From Lentisphaerota bacterium (GTDB taxonomy: Bacteria; Verrucomicrobiota; Lentisphaeria; Victivallales; Victivallaceae), in NCBI GenBank assembly GCA_015061745.1, contig SUWB01000009.1:1-64000 (forward strand): a stretch of 64,000 nt of DNA, read 5' to 3'. A program made the translations under genes and the position numbers. Below the pieces are notes generated by a model. That model made no database searches and was not told the DNA's origin. It was given only the letters and a program-made list of their open reading frames with translations. Positions 1 to 8,174 of the stretch are shown here, piece by piece. How positions within the stretch are numbered: the stretch's first letter is position 1; each line of letters starts with the position of its first letter.

Positions 1-7
1 CAGCCCT

Positions 8-75
8 TGCCGCCCTTTCAGGGCTACCGCAAAAAATTGTTTGCGGTAATTCCCTTCTGCCGCCCTTTCAGGGCT
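8..75. repeat. Two copies of an 18-bp palindromic repeat
   Basis: The sequence TGCCGCCCTTTCAGGGCT occurs at 8-25 and again, identical, at 58-75, with starts 50 bp apart. Each copy holds a GCCCT/AGGGC hairpin with a 3-nt loop. Between them, at about 26-52, is a second hairpin with an ACCGCAAA/TTTGCGGT stem. The pattern looks like a small dispersed intergenic palindrome family (REP-like), truncated by the window edge. No protein role is claimed. The rest of 1-257 holds only a GC-rich hairpin near 210-240 downstream of the GNAT gene, and I see no gene in it. Confidence 0.6.
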
Positions 76-257
76 TGTGCCTCAATGGGGGAGAGAAATA
101 GCTCGGGGCAAAAAAAATAGTTTTGCAGCCGTCCCTTTTTATTACAGCATACAGGCTTTCTCCGGAAGTTTGGCAAGTCAATGTCTGTGCACAGCCCCCC
201 AAAAAACTGCCCCCGGGACAACAATGCATCCACGGGGGCAAGCGATCGGGGAAATAT

Positions 258-1184
258 TCAAAGTTTCGCCCGCATCTGGGCACACCAGCCGCCGGAATTT
301 GAAATTTTTGAGAAAGGCAATTCATACTTCCGCAAAAATTTTTCAGTCAACTCCAGATTACAGCCGATCACAGCCTTTTCACAATGATCGTCTGCAATGC
401 GGTGCAGAGCTTCACACAAAAGAGAAAATGCAATCGTTTCATCCTGTATGGAAAAATTGTAAATACTGCTGCCGCAGCGGAAAAGATAACCATTGAAATT
501 TTCCGTTGCAGGCGAAACAAAACAATCCAACTCAAAACAGGATTTTCTCAGACAAAATTCCCGGTCAAAAATTTCAGAATTAAAGATACGCTGTCCCGGG
601 ATACGGGGCTGAAGCGACAATATTTGTTCTTTATCCTGACTGAAGTTCAATTGGCGAAGCATATCTGCCGCAGGGCGCGGTATACGTTTCAACACCGGGA
701 AACGGCCGGTGCCTCCTCTTTCCGGTGCTAATCTCACCTCAAAAAAAGTATGGCCTTCCACACGCTCAAATCCGAAACGCCGGTAAAAATTAACATAACC
801 GCCGAGAAATGCAAACGTTCCGTTCCGGGGAGCATTTTTTATAAGAGTCATAGCATTTTCCATCAAAAATGTCCCGACCCCGCATCCCTGAAACTCAGGC
901 AGAACGGCCACTTCTCCGATATGGATGCCCTTTTGATCTTCGCCGGAACTTCCGGCAAAAACGGCATCTTCAAGTCTGAGAGCGGCGACAAGTTCACCAG
1001 TTTGACGTTTTCTGACCGCAGCCAGACGGACCGTTCCAGTCAAAAAACCGGAATTCAGTCTGTCTGCAATGATTTCTGCCGTTTCATCACTCCACGACAC
1101 AAAAACCTGCCGCCACAATTTCAGGATTTTTTCCTGCCACTCCGGTCCGGCTTCAAAAAATTCAAAATCTTGATATGTACTCAT
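258..1184 (-). CDS. GNAT family N-acetyltransferase
   Basis: Predicted acyl-CoA-dependent N-acetyltransferase of about 308 residues; the substrate cannot be read from the sequence. The N-terminal half is a GNAT fold: the acetyl-CoA loop appears as LPEFQGCGVGTFLMENA (about residues 95-111), followed by FYRRFGF near 135, the usual beta6-beta7 end of the fold. The C-terminal 150 residues match nothing I recognise. I chose ATG at 1184 over an upstream TTG at 1193; either start overlaps the 3' end of the preceding oxidoreductase gene (stop at 1162), which suggests translational coupling. It is the last gene of the LacI-led minus-strand cassette I. Confidence 0.75.
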   Translation of the reverse strand: MSTYQDFEFFEAGPEWQEKILKLWRQVFVSWSDETAEIIADRLNSGFLTGTVRLAAVRKRQTGELVAALRLEDAVFAGSSGEDQKGIHIGEVAVLPEFQGCGVGTFLMENAMTLIKNAPRNGTFAFLGGYVNFYRRFGFERVEGHTFFEVRLAPERGGTGRFPVLKRIPRPAADMLRQLNFSQDKEQILSLQPRIPGQRIFNSEIFDREFCLRKSCFELDCFVSPATENFNGYLFRCGSSIYNFSIQDETIAFSLLCEALHRIADDHCEKAVIGCNLELTEKFLRKYELPFSKISNSGGWCAQMRAKL

Positions 1185-2487
1185 CGATTTCAATCACTTT
1201 TCCGCCATTAAGTCTGGATTCCTCAGCAGCAAAACCGACAACGTGGGACATAACCGCTTCTTCCAGAGAATTTCTCATCACCTCTTTTTTTCCGGAGCGC
1301 ACCGCATCAAGGAAATTTTTGAATACACCGTAATCACCGCCGCCGTGGCCGCCTTCAGGGAATCCGGTCTGTGCCCGGTGGGTTTGAGTGGTAAGAAAAT
1401 CGGTATACTCAATATGTCCGTATCCGGGAGCATTCAACACGCCTTTGGTGCCGAAAACAGTAAAGGTCCGCCCCGAGCCGCCGCTGATCATACCGCCGAA
1501 TTTTTCCATCATCGGCCCTTTGGGACTTATGGCACCAAATCCGTTCATTGTGAAACCGACAGTAAGCCCCTCCTCAAATTCAATGTTGACCACCTGATGA
1601 TCGACAACATCGTTTCCGCAATGGAAGACACACCGCCCGTAAGGACTGCTTTGCAGCACTTCAATACGTTTTTCTTTTGAGGTTTCAGCAGAGACCTGCC
1701 ACTGTCCGCCGCCGGCATAGCCGATCTTGGGACCGTTGCCATTGGCATAAGTTCTGATCGCTGAAAAGGGACAATCCAACTCTGCCGGACAACCGTCTGT
1801 ACACCGCAAGGGTGCTCCTTCCGGAGCATTTTCAGGCTTGTAAAAGCTCAAGGAGCCGAAACTGCTGACTTTTTTAGGTTTGCGTCCCTGAGCCATCCAC
1901 ATCAATATATCCAGATCGTGGCAGCTTTTGGCAAGGATCATCGGACTTGCCGATTCTCTTTTACCGTAAGCACCGCGGACATAGGAGTGGGCCATATGAC
2001 TGCAGGATACATTTTCCTCATAGGTAATCATCACGGGAGTGCCGATAAAACCTGATTCGATCACCTTCATTGCTTCCATATAAAATGAAGTAAAACGCAG
2101 GCAATGGGCAATTTGGATCATCCGATCCGTATTGCGTGCAAGTTTCAAAAGAGCCAGACATTCTTCAATGGTTCCGGCAATAGGTTTTTCCTGAAACACG
2201 TGATAACCGTTGGCGACAGCAAATTCGGTCACTTCATAATGCATACGATCCGGAGTGGTATTGACAAGGACCTCTCCTGCTTTCGGCCCTTTGGCAAGAT
2301 CACGGTAATCAGCAAAACATCTTTCCGCCGGGATGCCGTGTTTAGCGGCAAATTCCTCTCGCCGCCACTGATCGGGATCTGCAACTGCGGTAAATTTCAC
2401 AAACTGCGGATAACGCAAAGCAAAAGTACCAAACTCCATCATACCCCGGCTTCCGGCACCGACAAGAACTGCTTCGATCGGTTTCAT
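1162..2487 (-). CDS. Gfo/Idh/MocA family oxidoreductase
   Basis: Predicted NAD(P)-dependent sugar or inositol dehydrogenase-like protein, 441 residues. A Rossmann motif (VGAGSRG, residues about 9-15) opens the protein and the family EKP motif with its catalytic-type Lys lies near residue 100 (QEKPIAGT). A long C-terminal alpha/beta domain follows, with a Cys-containing segment (CTDGCPAELDCPF) that could bind metal or be structural. The ATG at 2487 has a clear GGAGA ribosome site. It lies 24 bp after the pseudopilin gene in cassette I, so it probably processes a sugar released by the DUF4838 protein of the same operon. Some GH109 glycosidases share this fold, so a glycosidase role is possible. 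Confidence 0.85.
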   Translation of the reverse strand: MKPIEAVLVGAGSRGMMEFGTFALRYPQFVKFTAVADPDQWRREEFAAKHGIPAERCFADYRDLAKGPKAGEVLVNTTPDRMHYEVTEFAVANGYHVFQEKPIAGTIEECLALLKLARNTDRMIQIAHCLRFTSFYMEAMKVIESGFIGTPVMITYEENVSCSHMAHSYVRGAYGKRESASPMILAKSCHDLDILMWMAQGRKPKKVSSFGSLSFYKPENAPEGAPLRCTDGCPAELDCPFSAIRTYANGNGPKIGYAGGGQWQVSAETSKEKRIEVLQSSPYGRCVFHCGNDVVDHQVVNIEFEEGLTVGFTMNGFGAISPKGPMMEKFGGMISGGSGRTFTVFGTKGVLNAPGYGHIEYTDFLTTQTHRAQTGFPEGGHGGGDYGVFKNFLDAVRSGKKEVMRNSLEEAVMSHVVGFAAEESRLNGGKVIEIDEYISRF

Positions 2488-2511
2488 TTTTTTATTCTCC
2501 TTAAATGTTTA

Positions 2512-3702
2512 TCAGAAGCGTAAAGTCCCGACAAAATAGCTGTAAAAACTTTGAACTCTTCCATTAGTGAACATATTACGCTTTCCCTTGAGCGGTACCG
2601 GCGACAACGCTTCGACGTGTCCATCTGCAAACAGAAAGTGGGCACGTTTGTTGTGCCGTGCCTGCGGATGGGCATATTTACCGTCAAATGCGCCGTTCCA
2701 CAGACGGGTACTTTCGGCGGTCTTGTATGTGGTGCTGTAACTGTCGGCAGCAATAAAAAACTGACTTGGCCGATATTCATTGCCTTCAGCATCTCTGAAC
2801 CGGCCGGTTTTGAAAACAGCAGCAGCATAATATGCATCCGGCCCCCCGGCTTGGGCGATACCGTATGCGTAACGTCCGAGGATCTCAGGTTTTACTTCCT
2901 GTGCCGGGCAGAGAAAAACTTTAGGCGTCAGAGTATGACTGCGCCGGGTGGAATCTGTTTTGATCTGACTCCAGGTCGGACCGCCCACATAACCGGAATA
3001 ACGGCTGTATCCGGAAGTTTGCCAACCTTCAGCAAGATTCCCCTGATTGTGGAAATAAAAACCGTTACTGTCATCACCGTACATAAAGATCGCCCGTGAA
3101 AGCTGAGTAACATTGGAAAGACACTGGCTCTCTCTGGCTCTTTCCCGTGCCTGCTGCAAGGCGGGCAAAAGCATTGCAGCCAAGATGGCGATGATGGCAA
3201 TAACGACCAAAAGTTCAATCAGCGTGAACGCTGATTGAGTGAAGATGTGAAGGTGTGAAGAGCATTTTTGACCGTTGTCAAAAATGCGTGAAGTGCGCCC
3301 TTGCGGGCGTAAGGATGTGTCGTTTTTATAAATTATTTTGAGGTAATAAAACGGCAAAACCCTAACTTTACAAGCAGCACTCACCAGAAGTTCTATCAAG
3401 GTGAAAGGAGTCGGGTAAGGAAGGGAGCCCTTTTTGAAAAAAGCTCCTCCCTTCCTTCCCCGAACCCCATCCATCCTTGCCAAAAACTTTTGGTGGATTG
3501 CCGTTTTTGCATTTGCAAAACCGACAATCCCGCATTTGGCAGAATTGCAATGACAAATATTAAGGCAAGGGGCAATTTTTCGCAAAGCATAAACACATAT
3601 TTGACAAGTTTTGCTTACAAGAAGTTCAATCTGCGTAAACGCTGATCGGGTGAAAATGTGAACGCACGAGGTACGTCCTGCCGGAGTGGCAAATTTTTTC
3701 AT
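2512..3702 (-). CDS. H-x9-DG pseudopilin with two inserted in-frame modules
   Basis: Type II secretion/type IV pilin-like pseudopilin, 396 residues. The functional-looking signal is the last FTLIELLV (Phe about residue 159) followed by a hydrophobic helix ([17 protein letters not shown]), as in GspG-like pseudopilins. The C terminus has the H-x9-DG motif ([16 protein letters not shown]). Unusually, two further copies of the motif (one as FTQIELLV) precede it, each beginning an inserted module: a 234-bp module at 3406-3639 and a 177-bp module at 3229-3405. The ATG at 3702 has an AGGG site about 10 nt upstream, so the modules are probably translated. Residues before the first module ([13 protein letters not shown]) look like the worn tail of a third module. 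The gene sits 36 bp after the DUF4838 gene. Confidence 0.85.
   Translation of the reverse strand: MKKFATPAGRTSCVHIFTRSAFTQIELLVSKTCQICVYALRKIAPCLNICHCNSAKCGIVGFANAKTAIHQKFLARMDGVRGRKGGAFFKKGSLPYPTPFTLIELLVSAACKVRVLPFYYLKIIYKNDTSLRPQGRTSRIFDNGQKCSSHLHIFTQSAFTLIELLVVIAIIAILAAMLLPALQQARERARESQCLSNVTQLSRAIFMYGDDSNGFYFHNQGNLAEGWQTSGYSRYSGYVGGPTWSQIKTDSTRRSHTLTPKVFLCPAQEVKPEILGRYAYGIAQAGGPDAYYAAAVFKTGRFRDAEGNEYRPSQFFIAADSYSTTYKTAESTRLWNGAFDGKYAHPQARHNKRAHFLFADGHVEALSPVPLKGKRNMFTNGRVQSFYSYFVGTLRF
3229..3405 (-). repeat. 177-bp in-frame module, family 2 (copy A)
   Basis: Unit of 59 codons between the second and third FTLIELLV blocks. It contains a perfect 11-bp hairpin (GCATTTTTGAC/GTCAAAAATGC) and a CGCCC-TTGC-GGGCG hairpin. 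It differs from the copy at 21250-21426 by two bases in the roughly 150 bp between motifs, and both differences change the amino acid. Its downstream end forms a perfect palindrome with the codons of the next FTLIE (3215-3238). Confidence 0.85.
3406..3639 (-). repeat. 234-bp in-frame module, family 1 (copy A)
   Basis: Unit from one FTLIELLV codon block to the next, 78 codons long and open throughout. It holds two inverted repeats, one around the GATTGYCGGTTTTGC arm and one around a GGAAGGAAGGG arm. This is the most diverged of the four family 1 copies ([12 protein letters not shown] in place of [12 protein letters not shown]). Several of its differences fall in both arms of the long stem and leave it largely paired. 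Confidence 0.85.
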
Positions 3703-3738
3703 AATATATTTTCCCTATATTTTTATGTTTTCTGTAAA

Positions 3739-5643
3739 TCAATACTCAAGAGGCATAACAAATTCATTTTCCTCCTGCTGCCACTCGGCAGCAGATTTTG
3801 CGGCGGTACGGCGGCAGCTCATACGCCAGATATCATTTCTGACGTTGATGGCTTTACTTTGCGAATATCTTGCCCGCCACCTGTCAAGAGCGGCAAATTC
3901 AGCGGCCCCGGCACGGGAATTGCCTGCCTGACGGACTTTTCGCAACCCGGCACAAAGCAGACGGGTGTATTCCCAGGGCAATTTGCACAATATGATATTT
4001 TCCCGGGCGGTACTATTTTTCCCGGCCGCAGCCAAAGCTTTGTCAAGCAAATTTTCAAAGCGTTTGATCTCTTTTTCAGTATAATAAGTCGGAGCATAGA
4101 CACCCCAGCCCCCCTGGATACCATTATTATTGCCGCTTGCGGCAATCTTATCAGTAAATTTTTCAAGTTCTGAAAAATAGTGCTTCATTTCTTTTTCAGC
4201 CGGCCCATAAAGACCTTTGCAGTATTCATCAAAAATCTTTTCGTAGGAAAGTTCCGGACGGCTTTGCAGTCTGGCAGCAAGGTAATAATGGAACCCTGTG
4301 GCCCCCCAGTGACCGCTCAGAGCATCAAAATCCCAGCCCAGCACACCGGCTTTGGTGCAGAACTGGAAATCTTCATACATCTTCCTGCCGTAAAAAAGCG
4401 GCATACAGGCTCCGTGATGCAGATAATTGGGACGGACAACGATATTCGGAGTCAATTTACGCCACTTTGCAAAATTTTCACGTCCCAATTTACGTCCTTT
4501 ATCGGAAACATAATTGAATCCGGCGTAATAAATCACCACATTCGGTTCGATTTTTTCCCGAACCGGAGCAGATGAACCGTTGCGGTAAGCTGTGTAGAGA
4601 ATAAACTTTCCCGGCCATTCCCGGGCAAGACGCCGTGCAGCCTTGTTGATGAGGACCATATACCGGTCAGTAATTGCCGGCATATACCCTTTGTCTTTGT
4701 GATTGACTCCATAATAATAACGGTAATTGGGAACATCTACCGGATCAAGTGCCCGGCAATTGGCACAACGGCAGAAAAAGTGACTTCCGGCATCATTGAA
4801 TGTAAAACTGACGGCGATGATTTCCGGACGGTTGTTCATCTGGGAGACCACCTGATCAAACCACAGATCCAGAAATGCCGGATTGGTGATACACTGCTGA
4901 CTGCGATGTGCATAGGGCGGTATCCGTGTACCATCCAGCTGCAAAGCGAATACATCAGGATGGGTTTTTCCGAAACGGCTGTACCAATGTTCAAAAGCGT
5001 GACTGCCTTCATAAACAAATGCACGTCCCAAACGGTGACGGCGGCAAAAGAGCCGTCCATCTTCATCCTTGCGGCTGCAACGCAGTCCCCGGTTGGGCAT
5101 TCCGGGGCTTTTCTGCACCGACAGTTGGGGAATAACAATATTTTTGTTCGGCGGATAGAACTCCCCATTTTTCCCCGCCATAAAAAAGCGGCAGCCGAAG
5201 TATTCATCCAGAAGATACTGGACCGAAGCAAAAGTACCGTCCCGGTGGATGTTCCATTTTTTACTGAGCAGTTTATCGTCTCCGAAAAGATAAAGTGTCT
5301 TTCCGATCGTTTTGAGCAGATAACCTTCCGGCGGCAGATATGAAGGGGACTTCAAGCCTGCCGGAGCTTTTTGCGGATAACCGACATAGATCATATTCCC
5401 TGTATAATTGTCAGGAACAGCCGGCAGCAGCGGCACATCTGCACCGGATATTTTTTTGAAGGCATACTGCAATTCTTTTGCCGCTTCCGCAGCATAATTA
5501 TTGCCGGAACGCCAAACGATTATACCGCACGCTTTTCCCTCTCTGACCATATAAAAAGATTTTTCTCCGGCAGGTTTTCCGGCAAAGGAAAACAAGGGAA
5601 GCAGACAGAGAACTGCCAAAAGATATTTGCAAATGGCTTGCAT
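3739..5643 (-). CDS. Secreted DUF4838 family glycosidase-like protein
   Basis: Secreted protein of 634 residues with a signal peptide (residues 1-21, ending FSFAG). The N-terminal third resembles the GH20/alpha-glucuronidase accessory domain (EAAKELQYAFKKISGADVP). The central part is a DUF4838 domain with the family's KTHPDVFAL stretch and a CRCANC cysteine motif. The C-terminal part is helical. DUF4838 proteins are abundant in Lentisphaerota and Planctomycetota and are taken to be polysaccharide-active, though the reaction is not known to me. The ATG at 5643 follows a GAGGAG site. It is the second gene of cassette I, 20 bp after the LacI regulator. Confidence 0.85.
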   Translation of the reverse strand: MQAICKYLLAVLCLLPLFSFAGKPAGEKSFYMVREGKACGIIVWRSGNNYAAEAAKELQYAFKKISGADVPLLPAVPDNYTGNMIYVGYPQKAPAGLKSPSYLPPEGYLLKTIGKTLYLFGDDKLLSKKWNIHRDGTFASVQYLLDEYFGCRFFMAGKNGEFYPPNKNIVIPQLSVQKSPGMPNRGLRCSRKDEDGRLFCRRHRLGRAFVYEGSHAFEHWYSRFGKTHPDVFALQLDGTRIPPYAHRSQQCITNPAFLDLWFDQVVSQMNNRPEIIAVSFTFNDAGSHFFCRCANCRALDPVDVPNYRYYYGVNHKDKGYMPAITDRYMVLINKAARRLAREWPGKFILYTAYRNGSSAPVREKIEPNVVIYYAGFNYVSDKGRKLGRENFAKWRKLTPNIVVRPNYLHHGACMPLFYGRKMYEDFQFCTKAGVLGWDFDALSGHWGATGFHYYLAARLQSRPELSYEKIFDEYCKGLYGPAEKEMKHYFSELEKFTDKIAASGNNNGIQGGWGVYAPTYYTEKEIKRFENLLDKALAAAGKNSTARENIILCKLPWEYTRLLCAGLRKVRQAGNSRAGAAEFAALDRWRARYSQSKAINVRNDIWRMSCRRTAAKSAAEWQQEENEFVMPLEY

Positions 5644-5663
5644 TTTTCCAACTCCTCTTTTCT

Positions 5664-6659
5664 TTATTTTCTGATAATGACTTCAGGATTGATTGTTTGT
5701 GAACACTTTTCCGCAGAGCCGATATGTTTTACAAGTGTCTCCGCAATTTCATCGACCTGATGCCGGACAGAAGTTATGGGAAAGTGATGAAAACGGACAG
5801 CATTTATATCATTGTATCCGGCGACCAGCACATCTTTGCCGGGAGTCCGCCCGGTTTCAACCAGATAACGGATACCGCCGAGGACATAATAATCTGACAA
5901 ATAGGAGACCGCTTCAATATCCGGCTCAGCTTCAAAAGCCCGCCGGGTCGCTTCATACCCGATCTGCACAAGGACATCCACATCAGGCGTCTGATACTCC
6001 CCGAGGTTGATGTAATATCTGCGGCGGAGCTCCTCATCATCCAGTTGCGGAAAAACATCCCGCAAGCCCTGAAAACGAAGACATTTCCGGAGAGAATTCC
6101 GGAGAAAAATTTTGAAATGCGGTCTGTTTTCACGCAGAAAGAAACGGATTATTTCAGCCTGAGCCAGACGCGGAGGAACATTTATATTGTGCGGATAACA
6201 GGTATTGTAACCGATCAATTCTCTGCCGTTCTGCCGGATTTCTTCATAAAGGCTCATTTCTCCGACAGGAGTACCCAGTGCAATGAAACTTTCCACCCCT
6301 CTGACACACAATTCCCTGACCTTTTCCAGGTTGACGTGTGCATCGTCTTTAAGCGTAACAACATAAGAACTGTATCCGTGCTGTTCAAGAAGTTCCAGCA
6401 GGCAACCGGTCAATTTCTGTATCTGTTCCTCGTGGTTAAGGCGATACTGACTTGAAAGAATACAAACGGTTTTTGTCCGGTCTCCCCGCAAAAGTTTATG
6501 GCCGAATTTCTGTTTATAGCCCAATTCCTCAGCCATAGCAAAAACTTTTTTACGGGTACTTTCCGAACTTAAATCGTTGGGTTTCCGGTTTAGAATCTGC
6601 GACACTGCCGCCTGGGAAAGCCCTAAACGCTCGGAAATTGTTTTCAGGGTAACAGCCAT
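5664..6659 (-). CDS. LacI family transcriptional regulator
   Basis: Sugar-responsive repressor of 331 residues. An N-terminal HTH (LKTISERLGLSQAAVSQILN, about residues 5-24) and hinge lead into a periplasmic-binding-protein-like sensor domain; the C-terminal part includes YNDINAVRFHHFPITSV, typical of the family. First gene of cassette I. Its own promoter (-35 at 6742-6747, -10 at 6719-6724) is followed by a 9+1+9 palindrome at 6692-6710 spanning the likely start of transcription, which points to autoregulation and control of the whole operon. The effector sugar is unknown. Confidence 0.9.
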   Translation of the reverse strand: MAVTLKTISERLGLSQAAVSQILNRKPNDLSSESTRKKVFAMAEELGYKQKFGHKLLRGDRTKTVCILSSQYRLNHEEQIQKLTGCLLELLEQHGYSSYVVTLKDDAHVNLEKVRELCVRGVESFIALGTPVGEMSLYEEIRQNGRELIGYNTCYPHNINVPPRLAQAEIIRFFLRENRPHFKIFLRNSLRKCLRFQGLRDVFPQLDDEELRRRYYINLGEYQTPDVDVLVQIGYEATRRAFEAEPDIEAVSYLSDYYVLGGIRYLVETGRTPGKDVLVAGYNDINAVRFHHFPITSVRHQVDEIAETLVKHIGSAEKCSQTINPEVIIRK

Positions 6660-6691
6660 AACTCCACCACTTTCAGGGATATAAAAGTTGT

Positions 6692-6710
6692 GACATTAAA
6701 TTTTAATGTC
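6692..6710. promoter_or_regulatory. Operator-like palindrome for LacI of cassette I
   Basis: GACATTAAA-T-TTTAATGTC is a perfect 9-bp inverted repeat around one base, just downstream of the -10 box of the minus-strand promoter and 33 bp before the LacI start codon. Position and symmetry fit an autoregulatory operator. The odd central base, rather than the central CG of classic LacI sites, is a caveat. Confidence 0.65.
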
Positions 6711-6718
6711 AGTGTGGT

Positions 6719-6747
6719 AATATACTCCCGGCTGTTCCACATTACAA
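6719..6747 (-). promoter_or_regulatory. Promoter of cassette I
   Basis: On the minus strand TTGTAA (6742-6747), a 17-bp spacer and TATATT (6719-6724) form a good sigma-70-type promoter reading into the LacI gene. Confidence 0.7.
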
Positions 6748-6793
6748 GTTTAAAACAGAAAAAAAACAAAAAACAGTTGCCGGTACTCCCCCT

Positions 6794-6829
6794 TGACCGG
6801 ACAGCATCACAGCAGCCGCTGTCCGGTCA
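6794..6829. other. Strong 12-bp hairpin between divergent operons
   Basis: TGACCGGACAGC (6794-6805) and its exact complement GCTGTCCGGTCA (6818-6829) enclose a 12-nt loop. No T-run follows directly on either strand, so it is not a standard terminator. It lies in the 339-bp gap (6660-6998) between cassettes I and II; apart from this and the two promoter/operator regions I see nothing else in that gap. Confidence 0.6.
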
Positions 6830-6944
6830 GGAGCCGGAAATCCGCCCCAACTCCCTAAACCTCATTTACCGACCTTTATCGGAAACAGAGCGTATCTTTT
6901 ACAACTGATTTTAAAGATTTATAGAAAATTTTTTAATCCTTCTC

Positions 6945-6973
6945 TTGACTTTTATTTTTTATTATGGTATATT
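6945..6973 (+). promoter_or_regulatory. Promoter of cassette II
   Basis: TTGACT (6945-6950), a 17-bp spacer and TATATT (6968-6973), 26 bp before the GntR-type regulator start codon. The -10 box is overlapped by the operator-like palindrome. Confidence 0.8.
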
Positions 6974-6986
6974 GTAGTGTACAATA
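6970..6986. promoter_or_regulatory. AraR-like operator palindrome of cassette II
   Basis: TATTGTAGTGTACAATA has perfect 7-bp arms around GTG and overlaps the -10 box. It resembles the ATTTGTAC-GTACAAAT type of site bound by AraR, which has the same GntR-HTH plus LacI-sensor architecture as the adjacent gene product. It is most likely the autoregulatory site. Confidence 0.7.
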
Positions 6987-6998
6987 ATAAAAAAGATT

Positions 6999-8174
6999 AT
7001 GAAAAACTGCTTCAGCCCCAAAATCGTTCTTGACAATACTTCAAGGCTGCCTTTGCAAGAGCAGATCGCAGAGGCATTCAGGAAGCATATTGCCCGTTTC
7101 CGGCCGGAAGCGGGAACGCGGATCATCTCGGAACACGCTCTTTCCAAAGAGCTTGAGATCCACCGGAAAACAGTTCATCAGGCATACGAAATTCTTGTTG
7201 CCGAAGAATTTTTCAGTTACTCAGCCACACGAGGTGTTGAAATATCCGCCAAAGCAAAACTGCTTTGCCGCAAACCTTTTCCCTCTATCGCTTTTGTAAT
7301 GCCCTACACTATGACAGAACAGCTTGAACACTTCGGACGCTGGGGATATGAATTGTTTGCAGGTGTCATCGACCGGGCGGCAGAATTGGGCATAGCAGTA
7401 AGTATCCTTGCCCTGCCTTCATCAAAGCTGAGCGATGAAGAACTGGAACTCTGGCTGGAAAATTCCGTTATGCGTAACATCGGTATCATCGACCTGGGGC
7501 CGCGCCCGGAAGACGATGCCGCGGTAATAAAAAAATTGCTGCAAGCCCCTTTGCCCCACGTTTTGATCGCTTCAGAAAGTACATTCCCCGGTATCAGCAC
7601 GTTGCGGGCAGATTATGAAGGGGCTTATGAGTGTATGATAAAGCATCTGGTAAAATTGAAACACAAACACATCGTCTGCCTGGACAGACCGCCCAGCAAA
7701 AACATCTTTTTTGCAGATACTGCCTACCTCAGAACCCGGATCGCCGGAAAAATTGCTGCAAGATATGGAATTGTCAGCACTTCTCTGGTCATACAAAAGA
7801 AGAATACTGGCAATATAAATTTTTCAGCTGTGGCCGACGAGATTCTGAAAATCTCTCCCCGCCCCACTGCAATCATCTGTTCCAATGATGATACGGCACA
7901 CGCAGTTATTGAAGAACTGAAATCAAGAAACTTCACGATACCGGAAGATTTTTCAGTTCTCGGATATGACAGAATCATTCCCGGAATCGCCGGATGTGAT
8001 CACTCCCGGTTGGAATTGGGAAGAAGAGCTGTCGATATGATTTTTGAAATGGACAAAAATTGGAAATTCGGAGAATTTAGAGAAGAATATATACCAAGTG
8101 TTTTTTATGAAGATCTGTCTTCAGGATCTGCATTGACACAGATAAAGAATAAAAAAAAGGAGCTCTCTGTATGA
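6999..8174 (+). CDS. GntR-HTH regulator with LacI-type sensor (AraR-like)
   Basis: Transcription regulator of 391 residues. A winged-helix GntR domain occupies about residues 15-80 ([18 protein letters not shown], then [20 protein letters not shown]). A PBP/LacI-type sugar sensor fills the rest ([26 protein letters not shown] near 325). First gene of cassette II. Its stop overlaps the start of the pseudopilin gene (ATGA at 8171-8174), so the regulator and pseudopilin are translationally coupled. A promoter and a 17-bp palindrome lie directly upstream. The ligand is unknown; it is probably a sugar released by the GH42-like protein encoded two genes downstream. Confidence 0.88.
   Translation: MKNCFSPKIVLDNTSRLPLQEQIAEAFRKHIARFRPEAGTRIISEHALSKELEIHRKTVHQAYEILVAEEFFSYSATRGVEISAKAKLLCRKPFPSIAFVMPYTMTEQLEHFGRWGYELFAGVIDRAAELGIAVSILALPSSKLSDEELELWLENSVMRNIGIIDLGPRPEDDAAVIKKLLQAPLPHVLIASESTFPGISTLRADYEGAYECMIKHLVKLKHKHIVCLDRPPSKNIFFADTAYLRTRIAGKIAARYGIVSTSLVIQKKNTGNINFSAVADEILKISPRPTAIICSNDDTAHAVIEELKSRNFTIPEDFSVLGYDRIIPGIAGCDHSRLELGRRAVDMIFEMDKNWKFGEFREEYIPSVFYEDLSSGSALTQIKNKKKELSV

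Noticed and set aside
1-75. CRISPR array
   Set aside because: Only two repeat copies, strongly palindromic, with no cas genes in the window.
24-233. Small minus-strand frame containing QALKGRQKG
   Set aside because: It is a translation of the short palindromic repeat, not a gene.
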